From positions 1,664,623 through 1,728,622 of the forward strand of contig JADCRB010000029.1 in the NCBI GenBank assembly GCA_021464245.1: a DNA stretch of 64,000 nucleotides, read 5' to 3'. Both the position numbers and the translations under genes were made by a program. A model generated the notes under the pieces. That model saw only the letters and a list, made by a program, of their open reading frames with translations, did not search any database and was not told the DNA's origin. Shown here one piece after another: positions 33,880 to 46,964 of the stretch; the first letter of the stretch is position 1, and each line of letters begins with the position of its first letter. Source of the stretch: Carallia brachiata. Its lineage: Eukaryota; Streptophyta; Magnoliopsida; Malpighiales; Rhizophoraceae.

Positions 33880-36020
33880 TTATAGTGAAAAAAATAAAAA
33901 TTGACAATAATAAATATAAAAATTTAATAAATAATAAAAAAATAAAAAATAATAATAAAAAATTAATAGCTTCTCCCAATAGGCTTTTAGAATATCAATT
34001 GTTGATCGAGAAAACTTCAACAGTGAAGTCAAGGCATGGACATATGGTAAGTTTAAAAGTTCAGGCTAACTGAACCAACAAAACATGAAAAGGAAGGAGT
34101 TACTGGTTTATTTCTATATCGAAAACTCCGAAATCGAATAACTAGGAAATCAATCAGCAACCCTCCTTTCGTGTTGGTCTGGGTCGAGATCAATCCCTCA
34201 GGTCAATGGTTCGCACTTCGCAGGCTGGTTCGAAATTTGGTTTGTTTGTGAGAGATGGAATAGAGAAGAAGTAAATCAATCGACCAGAAGAATTAATCTG
34301 GCAAGCCAAGCAAACGCCCCCATTAAGCACACATACGACAGAAACGACAAGTTTCAGGCTTTGAGGTACCCAATGTTGGGGGCAGGCTCTTGTCTAGTTG
34401 CCCGAACCAAAATATCTTATCTGCACCCTGCTGCTATTTGGGGTACAATTATGGAGAGGAGATACGAAAAGATCAAAAAATTGAAAGGAAATAGGTTGAT
34501 TCTGGGCTATGCCAAACATATAATTACAATTTTTAGGAAGGAAAAAAAGAAAAAAAGATTAATTTTGTGCACTAATATAGGATTTTTACACTCCATTAGA
34601 ACTGAAAGAACACTGTAAACCACACAAAGTTCCAAATCTACTTGGAATACACAACCATATACATATGTGTGTGAATTAATATACACTAAAATGATTTGGG
34701 TATACAAACATTTTTGAGGGCTCACCTATAATTGTTGTTCCACATTCATAAAGCATGCCAAAATGCCAACCCTGCAGACAATCAATCCAGGACCTAAGAC
34801 GCGAAACATCCTGTTGAGCCATGGAATCAACGACACTGATTATTGACAGATTCTGAGGAGTGAGCACTGCTTGCCATCCAAATCAAAGCACCAAGCCAGA
34901 CATCAGGAACTATATCTGGGTTTCGGAGGAGGAGGAGGAGGCTATGCTTTTTTTCCCAAATTCTGCTCCTCTAGGTGAATGGTCCACGCCATCGTCAACC
35001 ATTGAAAGGGAGACAAAAAAATTGGATTTCAAGTATTAACTCTCTCTCTCTCCCCTCTGTGTTTGTACATACGTTTTTTTTGTGCTTGTGAGTGTGTGCA
35101 AATGGACAGATATACGTGACAACATAAAGCATGCTTGTGTATTGAATAAATAATATGGAAGTAGAAAACTGATTATTGGAGGCACACGTGATTCAAGACA
35201 CAAGGAAAAGGGTTGGAATGATTCCACTTCAGTGAATGTTTTATGTGAATATATACTCGGGGCGGTTGGGTGTGTCTTCAAACTCTCGGCACTTTTTATG
35301 GAAATAATATTTGGTTTTTTGAGAATAATTTAAAAATGATAATAAAGTGATAAAAATTATTGGTCATTAAATGATTGATTTTAATTAGATATCATTAAAT
35401 AAAATTTTATTATTACTTAATATTATTTAAGTGTAATTACGTAATATATTTTTTTTTAATAGGTTGTTGAGAAGCACAACTATCGGTTTTTCTTAATGCT
35501 TAAGTTTTTTGCTAACTTTAGCAGCTTATGGGAATTTTGTCGAAGTAATATTCCGCCAAGTAACATTTGGGGGCTTTTGAGAAAGATACAAGCTCACAAG
35601 CCTGAGGAAACTTGCAACTTACAAACTCTTTGACTTTTGTTAATCCAATGCTTGATTTATGATTCACCGACTAAAAAGCCCAAAATGACAATAAAACCAA
35701 CTAGGAAATGGTGACGGTGGTCGGACCAGAGGCGCCCGCATCGCTTTTAGCTCGAATTTTGTTTTAAAAGCATTGAATCCTAATAGTGCACGGTAATTTC
35801 GAGTTATTGGCTTTTTAACCAAGTGCGATGACTAATTGTAAATAACGGTTTCTCTCGTATTAAGTTGATTATTGTTGTAACGCCATCATTAGTACATTAA
35901 AACTAACCTGTCTCGTAATAACTTTTAATTGAGAAATTTAAAATTCAAATATTAATTCTCTCCTTTATTTTCACTCATTTCCTAAACTGTAAGTATTAAA
36001 TAAAAAAATTTAAAAAAAAT
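33880..36020. other. Intergenic with a coding-like minus-strand patch
   Basis: Minus strand 34735-34920 reads RNPDIVPDVWLGALIWM in one frame, then MAQQDVSRLRSWIDCLQGW in another. It may be a decayed exon of a gene I do not recognise. Elsewhere no gene is seen. A GGA repeat lies at 34926-34941 and a TC run at 35040-35052. Confidence 0.35.
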
Positions 36021-37136
36021 GTTGCGGTCAAACCGGATAACAAAGCCCAACCGGTTATTGGCTATTATGTCCAATTGGGGGTTATGTTTGTGGTTAGAGG
36101 TTATTTGCGATCAGCTTAGCGTGTCATGCCATATTAACTCCACTACTTTTTCAGTTCATGTTTTTTTATTGGCTTTTTCAATATATATATAGAATTGAAT
36201 ATAAAATCTCTAATTTAGAATCTGAATTTAATTAGTTATGTATGAGTGGTAGCAAGAATTGCTATTTGCCTTTCTATTTTGCATTGGTAAATCATAGATT
36301 CTGCTGTGAGCCCGGAATGGAAAGAGTATAATTGAACTTAACGCAGTGGTCACTAATGAGCTTTGCGCATTTCAGGAGATAACGCTCCCACTGTGGACTC
36401 CTTTAGCATAATTAATTTAACTAATAATTTCTTTGTTTACTTTTTTTTTTGAACACATTTTTTGTTTATCTTCTTACTCATTTATTTCACTTCGTTCGAC
36501 AGAAACAAAAAAAAATATATATGACACTTGAATGTTTTTACTAAATAATGTGAGACGTCATGAAATTGAATGCATATTATGTTAGACAGTGGTAGAGCGA
36601 CATACAAGACTACCCCCAACATTACTCTTTGGTTTTCCAACGAACAATTACATATTTTTCACTAGCTCAATCAAAAACCGTTAAATAAACAATATGGGCA
36701 GATATTTCATCTATTAGGGAATTAAAAAGAACTATAATTATCGTTGGTATAAAATACAACTTCATAAAAAGAGTTTTCTAATAGATAGAATTTATACTGT
36801 TATTCTAATAAACCAAAAAAAAAAAAAAAGAATGATATAAATCTAGTTTATAACTTAAAGGAATATTATTACATTGCAAATTCCACATAATTTCAAAGAA
36901 GGAAAGAATTTCCTTTCTAACACTTGTTAGTTTGATTCGAGTGACAAGAACTCGATTTTTTATAAGTAAGGTCTTGAATTTAAATTTTATGTATAAAAAA
37001 AAAGTGTTGAAAATTTTTACTCTTCCACTCTAGCTTAGTTAGGACACAATACTGTTTCTTGTTACGGGAGTCTTTAGACTAAACATTTCCCTTTCCATTG
37101 AAAAAAAAAACCAAAAGTAGAAATGGTCGGGAAATG

Positions 37137-37440
37137 TTGAAGCCCAAGGAGCCCGAAATATTGTTGGGCCAGTCTTTCACGCATTGGGTTGGGTTTACAA
37201 AATGTTCGCTAATGCCCCGCGGGCCGTGTTGCGAGTTGCAAGGTCAACCCACGCTGCCCAGGCTGGCGAGATATTTCCTGCCAAAATAATGGGCATTTCC
37301 GTAACTTTACTTGCTCCCACCGCCCTTATCACCATCATTCACCTTTCGCTCTCAGTCTCTGTCGTTTTCTCTCCGCCCTGTCTCATTCTACCTCGCGGCG
37401 CCGATGGTCCTATATTGGCGCTAATAGCGTGTCCTTTTTA
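37137..37440 (+). promoter_or_regulatory. Leader module 1: promoter-like segment with TGGGCC boxes
   Basis: The segment contains AAGCCCA and TTGGGCC motifs (site II/TCP-type elements common in promoters of widely expressed plant genes), then GGCGAGATATTTCCTGCC and GGGCATTTCCGTAAC, followed by a pyrimidine-rich leader. Related segments occur at 39670, 42505, 46965, 49000, 51825 and 61390. Promoter activity is inferred. Confidence 0.5.
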
Positions 37441-37701
37441 AGCTCTTTCTGGTGTATTTCAGTTTTGTTTATTGATTTCTGGAATTTTTGTTGTTTTGTT
37501 TTTAAAAATTATTGTTTTAGGTGGGTCTAAATGTTTTGCTCAAAGGTTTCGTATTTTGATTCTTTTTTTTCTCCAATTTTTTGGTCCGATGATGCACATT
37601 GAACTGTTATTGAACGGTTGCTAATGGATTCTTAGTTCGTCGCAGCTTCCATCACTCGCCACCGCATCCTTCGCCGCCACCACCACCACTACCATCACCA
37701 C

Positions 37702-37704
<3 letters not shown>

Positions 37705-37763
<59 letters not shown>
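37705..37763 (+). repeat. CT then AT microsatellite
   Basis: About 17 CT units are followed directly by about 12 AT units, in the leader of module 1 shortly before the micro-ORF. Module 3 has TC and GT repeats at the same place (47527-47592), so this site is variable. Confidence 0.9.
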
Positions 37764-37810
37764 CGTATATACACATAGAAGGGGTGTGTGGCTGTGGGTG
37801 GAGGCTTTTG

Positions 37811-37912
37811 ATGGACGCCATTAGGGCTAAAACCGCGAATGATCTCTACAAAGCTATGAGATCTGAGGGCCTTTTCTTTATTCCTTCAATGATTTTCTTG
37901 GAAGATCCGTAA
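37811..37912 (+). CDS. Micro-ORF of leader module 1, 33 aa
   Basis: The frame starts MDAIRAKTANDLYKAMRSEG and ends at TAA 37910-37912. Sister copies at 43031, 47633 and 61966 keep the same start and the core, while the copy at 52321 is frameshifted. It could be an upstream ORF, or the first coding exon of a gene whose later exons are not recognised. The low GC downstream and the triplet repeats (38598-38635) give no further frame. The similarity may only reflect recent duplication, so translation is unproven. Confidence 0.4.
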   Translation: MDAIRAKTANDLYKAMRSEGLFFIPSMIFLEDP

Positions 37913-38597
37913 AACCATAACTGACATATTGCCTTGCCGTCTGTGTTTTTGCAGAAGAACTGCATGTCTGAGATCCCTCCGAATAAGTCATTTTTTTACC
38001 CTAAAAATTCTTCGTTCAACTTTGTAATTATCTCTGTCACTAGGTTGGGTGATGAATACAGAGTCATCATCTTTTGGTATTTTCTCTAATATTTTTCTGT
38101 GCCTTGTTAGACTCTGGAAATTTTCCTTTTTTGCTGGGTCTTTGTTTTGAGGTTTGATGTGGTCTACCAATGTGCACCGGGCTTTGAGCAGTAATAAATC
38201 TGCAATATTTGATGGAAATGCGGCCTGGAAAGCTTTTATCGGATCGTAATATCATACGTTTGCTCTAACTTGGAGATTATGTGTTAGCAAAATGTGTGGA
38301 TTTAGTGATAAATTCAACTACTGGGTTTTTTTTTTTTTTCCTTTGTCTTTCTTTTTATTGTCTTCCTATTTTGTTAGTTGTTTCCTTCTTTGTGGAAGAA
38401 TAAGTGTACGGACTGCTTTCCCAAAATGTGGTTTTCAAGTTTATGTGCCTGTTACTTGTGCCCAATGATGAATCCTGTTTAAGACAACAGGTTTTGGTTT
38501 TCATTTAGAGCCTCCACATCACTTGGCAGGGCCAGTGCCCCGTTAGCAGTAATTGCACTGGTTGCTGCTGATGTTGCTGGCATTGGCCGTTGTCTTT

Positions 38598-38635
38598 TGT
38601 TGTTGTTGTTGTTGTTGTTGTTGCTGCTGCTGCCG
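38598..38635 (+). repeat. TTG/CTG triplet repeat of module 1
   Basis: A run of TTG units followed by CTG units. Its counterparts lie at 48372-48422 and 53380-53430, with different unit numbers, and GGT repeats occupy the similar place in module 5 at 62267-62297. Confidence 0.85.
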
Positions 38636-39020
38636 CGTCCTTTCAGTGAATATGTGCATAGGCTTTAATGAAAATCATGGTATAATCTGAGGGCCTTGCT
38701 ACTGAAAGTGCTCTTCATATCTGGACATTAAATTGCTTTACTGGGAAAAGTAACATTGTTTCTTCTTTTTTCTTTTTGTTATTTATAATTGATGCTGTTT
38801 TTTCTATGTGGTATGATTATGTTGGTGAAAGATTTTAGAAATCTTTGAAGTTATTGCCTACGCAAATGACACGAAAATCAATTACAATCGACATCACATA
38901 AGAATATAGCTCAATTTTTTTAGTATAGGAGATCAGCTCAGCATATTATATTAATCAAAGTTATCATAATCGGATCGATTATTGAACTAAAAATATTAAT
39001 GGGTCAAAATTGAATCGATA

Positions 39021-39057
<37 letters not shown>

Positions 39058-39669
39058 ATATTTATATATAGTGATTAAATATTAATTTTTTTTATTAAAA
39101 ATTAAATTAAAATTTTCGATTAAATTTAGAGTTTAAATTATAATTTAAATAAAATTTGGGATCAAATTATAATTTATGAATTTTTAATTTGATTAGAATT
39201 GATCGGATTGATCCGATTTATAATGATTTTTATCGATTTTTAATCAGTTTTAATTGTTTTTAATCAGTTTAAGTTTTATTCAAATTTTACCTTAGACTGA
39301 ACCGACCTTGAATCGGACCGAATTTCGGACCGAACTTCTGGTAAGTCCAATCTATTTTTACATCCATGATATTAAGTCTTCTTTGCTCACCTTTTTCAAA
39401 AAAGAAACTATTCTCAGCTGTTTCTTTTTTGTTTTTTTGTTTTTAATAGTTGGGACTTTTTCAAAATGCTTTCTTTTTCGTTGTTGTCAGGTTTGAGGTT
39501 GAATCGAAATGAGATCTCTTGCTTAGAATCTCAGTCATTTTAATTATTATGAACCAAAGATTTTCCTTAACATGAAAAAAGACAATTAAAAATCCCCGCA
39601 CTTGTACTAATATTTTTTTTGTTTGATCATACGCTACTTGTACTAATATACATGCAAACATAACGCCCC

Positions 39670-39840
39670 TCAAGCCCAAAGAGCCGGAAATATCGTTGGG
39701 CCTTTCTTTCATAACTTGGGTTTAAAAAGCTCTCCGTAAGCCCGATGGCTATGTTGCAAGGTCAGCCCACGCTGTCCATGGCGGCGAGATATTTCCTGCT
39801 TTGTATGATGGCTATTTACGTAACTTTACATTCCACCCCT
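39670..39840 (+). other. Short promoter-like copy near the EP1-like gene 3' end
   Basis: AAGCCCAAAGAGCC, GTTGGGCC, GGCGAGATATTTCCTGC and the GTAACTTTACATTCC end are shared with the start of the leader modules, but the leader and micro-ORF are absent. An equivalent copy lies at about 49000-49165. Confidence 0.5.
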
Positions 39841-40226
39841 CTCGGCGTTCGTTCTCTGATTTCTTGTACATCGCATTCCCTTTCTAATTTTTTAGGGTCT
39901 TGGAGGCAAAAAACTCTTTATTGGTTTATAACGTGACTTAATACATAAAGGACGGAGAAGATCTCAAAAGGGGGAAAAAAAAAGTGATAATAAAAGAAGC
40001 ATACCAAAAAAAAAAAAAAACAAATAGCTAGTTTATTGCTTTCGATAAGATCACAGTTTGAAGCGAAACTAATAACACAATTATTTATCAAGCGAGAAAT
40101 CAAAAGGAAATCACAGTGGAAGTGTAGGGAGAAGCGCTAGTCATACTCTCCCATTCCTTCTCTTATTGGAAACAATCAAATCACTTCACTCCAAAAGCTA
40201 AAGATGAATGGCTGAGGTTAACTTAA

Positions 40227-41537
40227 TTAGATAGGTGTTTTGATATAGGCCAAATGTGTGGAGTCGGCAACTTTAGTCAAGGTCTTCAGATCATAAGCAA
40301 TCCAACACCTCGATGATTGAGTATGGTAGAAATAGCCCAAGCACTTGCAATCCTTGGTGCATTTGTCGCTGCACGAAGCCTGCTTCATGGGTCCATCTCC
40401 TTTGGTGTACTTGCACAAGAAATGATCAACCCCTTCAAGTTTGTAGTAGCGAAAACGTCTCGGATCACAGGAAGATACCTTTGGTGACTTGCAATCCTTG
40501 CTCCAACCCAACAGGCCGTTGGGTGTTGGGCAAGCAACGCATTGGTTATCCTGACAAAGGCCGAAGCTCCCGCATGTCTCGGGCAATTGGCATGTTGTAT
40601 CCGACGATGCTGAGTCCCTATCAAATAAAGTGTAGCTCACTACCCAGGCTCTCCCACCACTTGGATTCGAGTCGAAAGTGTATGTGTAGAATCTGAGATT
40701 TCCATTTATTTCCAACCTAATATATGACAAGGTGGTGTTATATGGTTGAGTAACCAAACGAAAATTTCCTCCACTGACGGGATCGGCAGCCTGGTAGGTC
40801 CAAGAAAGGTCAGGGTTGATGGTCACATTCTGCAGAGTACCCTTGCCTGCATTTATAAGGTTAGAAAATGAGAAGTAAAGGTATGGCCTCGGGGAACTTG
40901 GGCTCTTATAATACATCGACAAAGTTTTGGCCTCCATGATTAAGCTGTATCGCCCATCCTTGTTTTGCTCAGCAGACGCCCGGCTCACTAGTTTAGTAGC
41001 AACCCCAAGCCTCAGAGACTGATCCACTAAGAGGGTATCAGTTGGATAATCAAAACTTTGCCAAATGGACTTACCCTTTGCGTCATGGAGAACCATGTTA
41101 CCACTTGGAAGTAACTTGAACCCCACTACACCTTTATTGGCAGTATTGGTCTGCCAAGCAATCCGGCCATTGGCTTCGGCCAGGACAAGGTTTCCATCCT
41201 CTCCAAATGTTAGAGTAGCATTTTCGTGAACTGGGTTGCCTCGGTTGGCTTCCCAAACCCAGCGCATTAGTGCCTCAGACCGAACGGTACCCATGCGAAG
41301 AGCAAGGGTGAATGCATTAGGAGTGGTGTTATAAAAGCAAAGCTGGAATGGTTGAGAAAATAGGTCTAAAACACGGTAATTTGCACCGTATTCCACAACA
41401 TAGTTTCCAAACTCTCCTTCATTCACGTACTTAAATCTAGCAGAGGGAGGAACAGAAGCTTGAGCAACGAAGGAAAAGAGTGAGAAGAAAAAGCAAAGAG
41501 AGAAGAAAGATGACACTCTACTGGGAGCAGAAGCCAT
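40227..41537 (-). CDS. EP1-like glycoprotein, copy 1
   Basis: The intronless frame gives 436 aa, the usual size for EP1-like secreted glycoproteins of the bulb-lectin/PAN type, found in plant epidermal cell walls. Residues 1-27 form a signal peptide (hydrophobic SFFSLCFFFSLFSFVAQA). A B-lectin domain spans roughly 45-190, with EDGNLVLAEANGR and WQSFDYPTDTLL, the latter being the conserved lectin-domain end. The C-terminal third has many Cys (CQLPETCGSFGLC, CSDKCTKDCKCLGYFYH), typical of the EGF/PAN region. Potential N-glycosylation sites include NTT, NAT and NVT. The mannose-binding signature QxDxNxVxY is degenerate, so sugar binding is doubtful. There is no kinase or transmembrane part. It differs from copy 2 (49562-50872) at about 20 residues (roughly 95% identity), including L/P, R/S and W/Y changes. 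Confidence 0.93.
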   Translation of the reverse strand: MASAPSRVSSFFSLCFFFSLFSFVAQASVPPSARFKYVNEGEFGNYVVEYGANYRVLDLFSQPFQLCFYNTTPNAFTLALRMGTVRSEALMRWVWEANRGNPVHENATLTFGEDGNLVLAEANGRIAWQTNTANKGVVGFKLLPSGNMVLHDAKGKSIWQSFDYPTDTLLVDQSLRLGVATKLVSRASAEQNKDGRYSLIMEAKTLSMYYKSPSSPRPYLYFSFSNLINAGKGTLQNVTINPDLSWTYQAADPVSGGNFRLVTQPYNTTLSYIRLEINGNLRFYTYTFDSNPSGGRAWVVSYTLFDRDSASSDTTCQLPETCGSFGLCQDNQCVACPTPNGLLGWSKDCKSPKVSSCDPRRFRYYKLEGVDHFLCKYTKGDGPMKQASCSDKCTKDCKCLGYFYHTQSSRCWIAYDLKTLTKVADSTHLAYIKTPI

Positions 41538-41613
41538 TTTTTTTTTTTTTTTATTGTTTTAGCTATTCTATATTGTGCTTGGGTCGATGCAAAGCTGTGG
41601 CAGCCGAAGCCCC

Positions 41614-41622
41614 TTTTTTATA
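41614..41622 (-). promoter_or_regulatory. TATA box of EP1-like copy 1
   Basis: The minus strand reads TATAAAAAA within GCTATAAAAAAGGGG, about 80 bases upstream of the ATG. The same sequence is present at the same distance before copy 2. Confidence 0.7.
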
Positions 41623-42504
41623 GCGTAGCTTGAGGGGCTTATGGTCAATGATGTCCAACGGATTTCCAAGCTAAAATCGTACAATATGGACGCCTACAAC
41701 ATTCTTTCTTCAATTATGAGCTCACGGGCCCTTTTGCTAAAAAAACAATTTTTTAAAAAACTTATGGGCCCAATCGTTATCTGGAAGTGTCAGGCAAATC
41801 ATTGTCATATCCAATTAGAGATCTCACGCTTTATGCTCCATGGATAAAATCCTCTGAAATCTGACCAAAAAAAAAATCCTCTGAAATGTGAAAATAAATA
41901 AAAATAATTAAAATTATAAAAAAAAAAACTTATCACTTCACAAAGATGATTTCAAAACTGTAACAAAATAGTTGACATTTGAATTTATTAAAAAATAAAA
42001 AGTCAAAATTATATTATTTAAGTGTAAATATAATTTTATTTTGTTAATAAATTCTCTTTTTAATGAAAAAATGAGAAAGAAGGTGACATTAACATTTTAA
42101 TTAAGGAATATTATACTCCATTTCTATAGTAATAATGTAATTCTGAATGATTAGAGTAAGTACAAACATCTGAATTGATATAAGTTTAATTTACAACGTG
42201 CTTGACAAGCTTTAAACTCAAAACGTCACGATGATCAGCATGTACAAACTCTTATCATTAGACAACAACATGCAATAATAGCCAATGATAAGCCCTCGTC
42301 GATAATAGCTGGAACCGGAAACTATCAAATTCGACGGAGGCGGCGGCTGGCCGCCATCGGTCAAAGGATAATCTCTTGTTGCGCATTTATTAAAGTCGTT
42401 TTTTAATAACTAAGTGCACTTGTTTGACCAATCAAATGTCGGTCATACTCGTGAACAGATGGGTCATCTCATTGTTATTATTTTTATTTTTTATATTTTT
42501 TAAG

Positions 42505-43108
42505 GTTGGCGTGATATTTCGTAACAATGCTATGGGCATTACCGTAACTTTACATTCCGCCCACCATCCTTATCCCATTAGCCATTATTGACCTTTCTTC
42601 TGCTCCTTCCCCCTCGAGCGGCGGCCAACGCCTATGCTGTTGCCAGCCACGTCACTGAGTAGCGAGAGCTGGTCGCCTTCATTTCAGCTCCTTCTCGCGA
42701 TATCTGATATTCACGTTCTTTGTTGCGAAATTCTGGTTTAAGTTCTACTGTTTTGCCAGAGTTTTGGTTTTTTTTTTTTCCTCCTTTAATTTTGGCCCAA
42801 TGATGCACATTATGAACTGTTATTGAACGGTCGCTGATGAGTTCTTAGCACAACGCAGCCTCCCTCACTGGCCACCGCATCCTTCTCCTTCTCCACCACC
42901 TCCTCCACTTCTCTCTTCTCTCTCTATTTATCTATCTATATCGATATATATATCTATCTACGGGCGTGTTTGGTTTACCTGTTGCTAATTGCATGCGTAA
43001 AGGTGTGTGTGCTGTGGGTGGAGGCTTTTGATGTACGCCGTTAGCGCAAGAACCGTGAATGATTTCTGCATAGCTATGAGATCTGGGGGCCTTTTCTTTA
43101 ACGCTTAA
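42505..43108 (+). other. Leader module 2, degenerate
   Basis: The module contains GGCGTGATATTTCG, the CCGTAACTTTACATTCC block, CCAATGATGCACATTATG, a CT-rich leader, and a micro-ORF at 43031-43108 (ATG to TAA, 25 aa) that keeps AMRSG but has lost DLYK to substitutions (FCIAMRSG). It lies between the EP1-like gene and the end of unit 1. Confidence 0.5.
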
Positions 43109-43829
43109 TGGTTTTCTTGGAAATCCATTAACCCATTGCTAACATTTTACCTTACCATTGGCATGGGTGACGAATACAAAGTTGTCATCTTTTATATTTT
43201 GTCTAATATTTTTCTGTAAACTTGTTAGATGCTGGAAATGTTCTTTGTTGGGGAGGGTTTTTTTTTTTTTTTTTTGTGAGGCTGTTTGTAGTGGATTTTG
43301 AATGGATGGTGTTCATAATGGCTTTTTTCTTGTTTTTTGGTTCATCCATGGTGGTGGTTGTTGTTGTTGTCACCAACAGCTCGAACTTTTGCCCCAAGCA
43401 CGGTCAATGCCATGCCATCGAGGCAATAAGACGATGGCTTTTTTTTTTGTGAAGTTTGATGTGGCGTACTAATGTGGATGATGATAAATGCACTGGCCTC
43501 TGAGCAGTTTTAATCAGCATGCAGTTTTAATCATGCATATTCGACTTAAGGAAAAAAATTATGTAAGTACATAATTAATAAATATAAAATTAATATTTAA
43601 AATTTAAATTATTATATTATAAAAATTATATTTATTTTTAAAAAAATAAATAAATTATTAAATTAATTATATGTTTTTGTGATTATGTAGTGAAATCACA
43701 ACTTAAAAAGCTTTTATCTGACTCTATCCAAATTATTCATTTTTTAATTCTAGAAATTGATATAAGCACATGCTTAAACGGTGAGACTTGGAGTGAGGAT
43801 ATCAAATGCTGATTTATGATTAGTTTATA

Positions 43830-44175
43830 TATAAAAATATCATTAATTTTATTTAAAAGAATAAATTTATTATGAATTTTAAAAAGTAATAATTTATTTA
43901 TTTTGAAATTTTTGTAATAAATTTAGTACGTCGTTAATTTTTGAATAGAATTTATCTATTTTAATGATGTGATACTGATGTATATAATCATCATATTATC
44001 AAAACAGATATATTTTTATAAATATATTATTAAAATTGATAAATTTTATTCATATAAATCATTATATGTTAAATTTATTATAAAAAATTAAAAAATAAAT
44101 TTTTATATTTTAAAATTAATATTAAATTTATTATTTTATATAAAATTAATGATATATTTATGTATTAATATTCTG
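43830..44175. repeat. AT-rich fold-back element at the unit junction
   Basis: The left arm AATATCATTAATTTTAT and ATAAATTTATTATGAATTTT has its reverse complement at 44090-44170 (AAAATTAATGATATATTT). It lies between the two duplication units. A stretch at 44205-44330, ending AACCAAAAAAAGAAA, may be a LINE-like tail. Confidence 0.5.
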
Positions 44176-46964
44176 CTATTCTGCATAGGGATCCATGTGC
44201 TACAAGAACCACCAGAGAATATTAGAAAGCTGATCTGGCAGGATACCATTGGGGTTAGATGACCCGTTCTATAGTTTCTACTTAATGTCTTGTATGACAC
44301 TGTAACCTCCTTTTGTTAACCAAAAAAAGAAAGTTTGTGGTCAAATCGTCTAGCAAAGCCCAGCCGGTTATTGACTATTACGTCCAATTGGGAGTTATGT
44401 TTGTTGTTAGAGAATATTTGAGATCAGCTTAGCGTGTCAAGCCATATTGTCTCTGCTACTTTTTCAGTTCATGTTTGACCTTTTCAATTTAATTACAATA
44501 TTATAAAAAAAATTGAGAAATTTTTTTTTTAATTTATATTGTTGCCTGACAAATAATATGAATTTTTAAATTTTTTATTATTTTTTAATTTTCTTAATTT
44601 CCTACTATTTTCTCAATTTAACCATTCAAATAATCTCTATAAATCCCATTCAAATAATCTCTATAAATTAAAAAATTGTCCTTTTCTATCATCAATAATT
44701 GCCAATAATTACCTTCTTCCACTTCTTCTTGTTTTCGACTGAACCTTCTTCCACTTCCGGCTTTTGTGCACAATCACTCCTATTATTATTTTACATAAAG
44801 GTAATTACCTATGGTCAATGCAATCACCTATAACTAAGTAAATTATTAATCACCAATTACATGCAGTATAGTAACGTTTTTTAAAGTAAGTCAAAAATAA
44901 AAAGACAAAAAATGGTAATGTTTTCAAGCATTCTCATAATTAAAGGGCTTCATGAGACGGTCGTGCCTACGTAAGAGAATAGAAAATGAGGAGTCGTCCA
45001 ATTCTACAAGCTTTGATGCCAAAATAGGGGACCCCAAAAATATCAACAATAATCAACGACAGCAGCAAGAGCAAGAACAAGACAATGGGGAGATGGTTGT
45101 TGACGGTTGATGGCGGGAAAGAGCTTGAGCTAGAAACTCTGCTCAGAGACTTAATTGCCAGTTTTGTTATTTGCAAATGATATAAGTTCTCCAAGAAAAT
45201 ATTTCTTCCATTTTGTACCTAAGTTTGTTTTTTTGTAATATCCAAATATTCACGGGCCACGGTTTCCCTAAGAAGTCCAACCTTCTATGTTGACAACTTA
45301 AATCTTTTATCAGAACATGTCGTTTACATTAAAGTCCAATGCCGGATCTTAAAGATAAAGCTGTTTTCTCATTTCCTTTTCCTGGCAAGGTTTTATTACA
45401 AAGCAGTTTTGAGGTGATTTTCCTCTGCAGCCAATTTGGGACTTACTCGGCTAATCTTAAACGTGCTCTTTGGACTTCTTTTGTAAGTAACCAGGTGTCA
45501 TCACAACTAGATTTCCAGTCTTGACATGGCTGTAAGACAGAATGAACCGTGGATATGCATCTAATTAGTCTACATGAACCAAATTTACGCTTGGGAATTT
45601 CGAAGTCATTTTCCCCTTAAATTTTGATCTGTAGGATGACAACGGCGAACTTTGAAGTGCTTTGGGACCATTGCCTTCACCGTGCCTGAGCACTGTTTAG
45701 GTATGTACATAAAAAAACTAGGTAGTTTGGAAGCTTTCTGTCTTCGGTTGCAATTACTCAAAATGACCAACAAAACTTTCAATTTAAGGGACTCAGCAAA
45801 ACTTGTGCTTAAAAATAAGGTTATTTTCTTCTAAAAAAATCACTAGATACAGCAACATCTAAAAATATCTAATTGTCAAGATATTATGTATAAAGAATTA
45901 CTAAAAAAATAAACAATTACAATTTATATCATTTTGATTAAAATTATTAAAAAAAATATTTAAAATCCGCATAATGCATGGGCTAAGCCTTAGTGTGTGT
46001 GTATATATATAATTCTCTAATTTAGAATCTGAATTTATTTAGTTATGTATGAGTGGTAGCAAGAATTGCTATTTACCCTTTTATTTTGCAATGGTAAATC
46101 ATAGATTCTGCTGTGAGCCACGGAATGGAAAGAATATAATTGGACTTAACACAATGGTCACTAATGCGCTGTGCGCATTTCAGGAGATAACGCTCCCACT
46201 GTGTACTCCTTTAGCATAATTAATTTAATTAATAATTTCCTTGTTTATCTTCTTACTCATTTATTTTCTCTTTGTTCAGGAAAAAAAAAAATAGAACTAC
46301 TAATCGTTGCAGTCTAGTAGTAAGCGTCGAACCTTATCAAATCAAAGATATTGGGTTAGAAGGCTATCAGAGCGTTTGATGAGGTTAAACGTATTCCTCC
46401 TTTTTGTAACACTGAATTATACTGTAATCATTCAGACAGTCAAGAGATTACCCTAGAAGTCTATCTTCTAAAAAAAAAAAAAAGAACCGCCGAAAATATT
46501 ACGCTTGAATGATTTTACTAAATAATGTGAGACGTCAAAAAATTGAACGCATATCATACTAGTGGTGGAGCCACATACAAGACAAAAAATGCTTGTACCC
46601 CTAACATTACTCTTTGGTTTTTCAACGAACAATTATTTTTTTTTTTACTAGCTCAATCAAAAACCGTTAAAATAACAATAAGGGCAGATATTTCATCTAT
46701 TAGAGAATTAAAAATAACTTTAAGTATTACAGGCATCTAATACATGCTAAAAAAAGAGTGTTTCAGTAATTGGAAGTTACACTTTTATCCTAGAACTAAA
46801 AGCCTAATTGGTCAATGGGCTTGGTAATGGATAAAAAAAATGGTATTGTACGAATCCAATTTATAACTCTATTTAAAGGAATATTATTATGTTGTAAATT
46901 TCGCATAATTACAATGAAGGAAAGATTTTCCTTTCCATTTAAAAAAAAATGGTCGGGACATGTT

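Larger units (their letters stand above)
36021..43815. repeat. Segmental duplication, unit 1
   Basis: This unit matches the unit at about 44335-52895 in order: 36021-36175 with 44335-44485, 36190-38930 with 46010-48730, 39400-41660 with 48800-50960, and 42480-43530 with 51820-52640. Unit 1 has an extra 430 bp at about 38945-39372, with a TA microsatellite at 39031-39052. Unit 2 has an extra 1.5 kb at 44490-46010. Each unit holds one EP1-like gene and two full leader modules. Borders are approximate. Confidence 0.8.

Noticed and set aside
32985..34073. 362-aa open frame on the plus strand
   Set aside because: It is a by-product of the pyrimidine-only tract: only Ser, Leu, Phe, Tyr, Pro and His codons, no domain, and the end runs into A/T-rich DNA.
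40313..40696. 127-aa frame antisense to EP1-like copy 1 (and the twin at 49648-50031)
   Set aside because: Shadow of the EP1-like coding sequence on the other strand; conservation follows from the sense gene.
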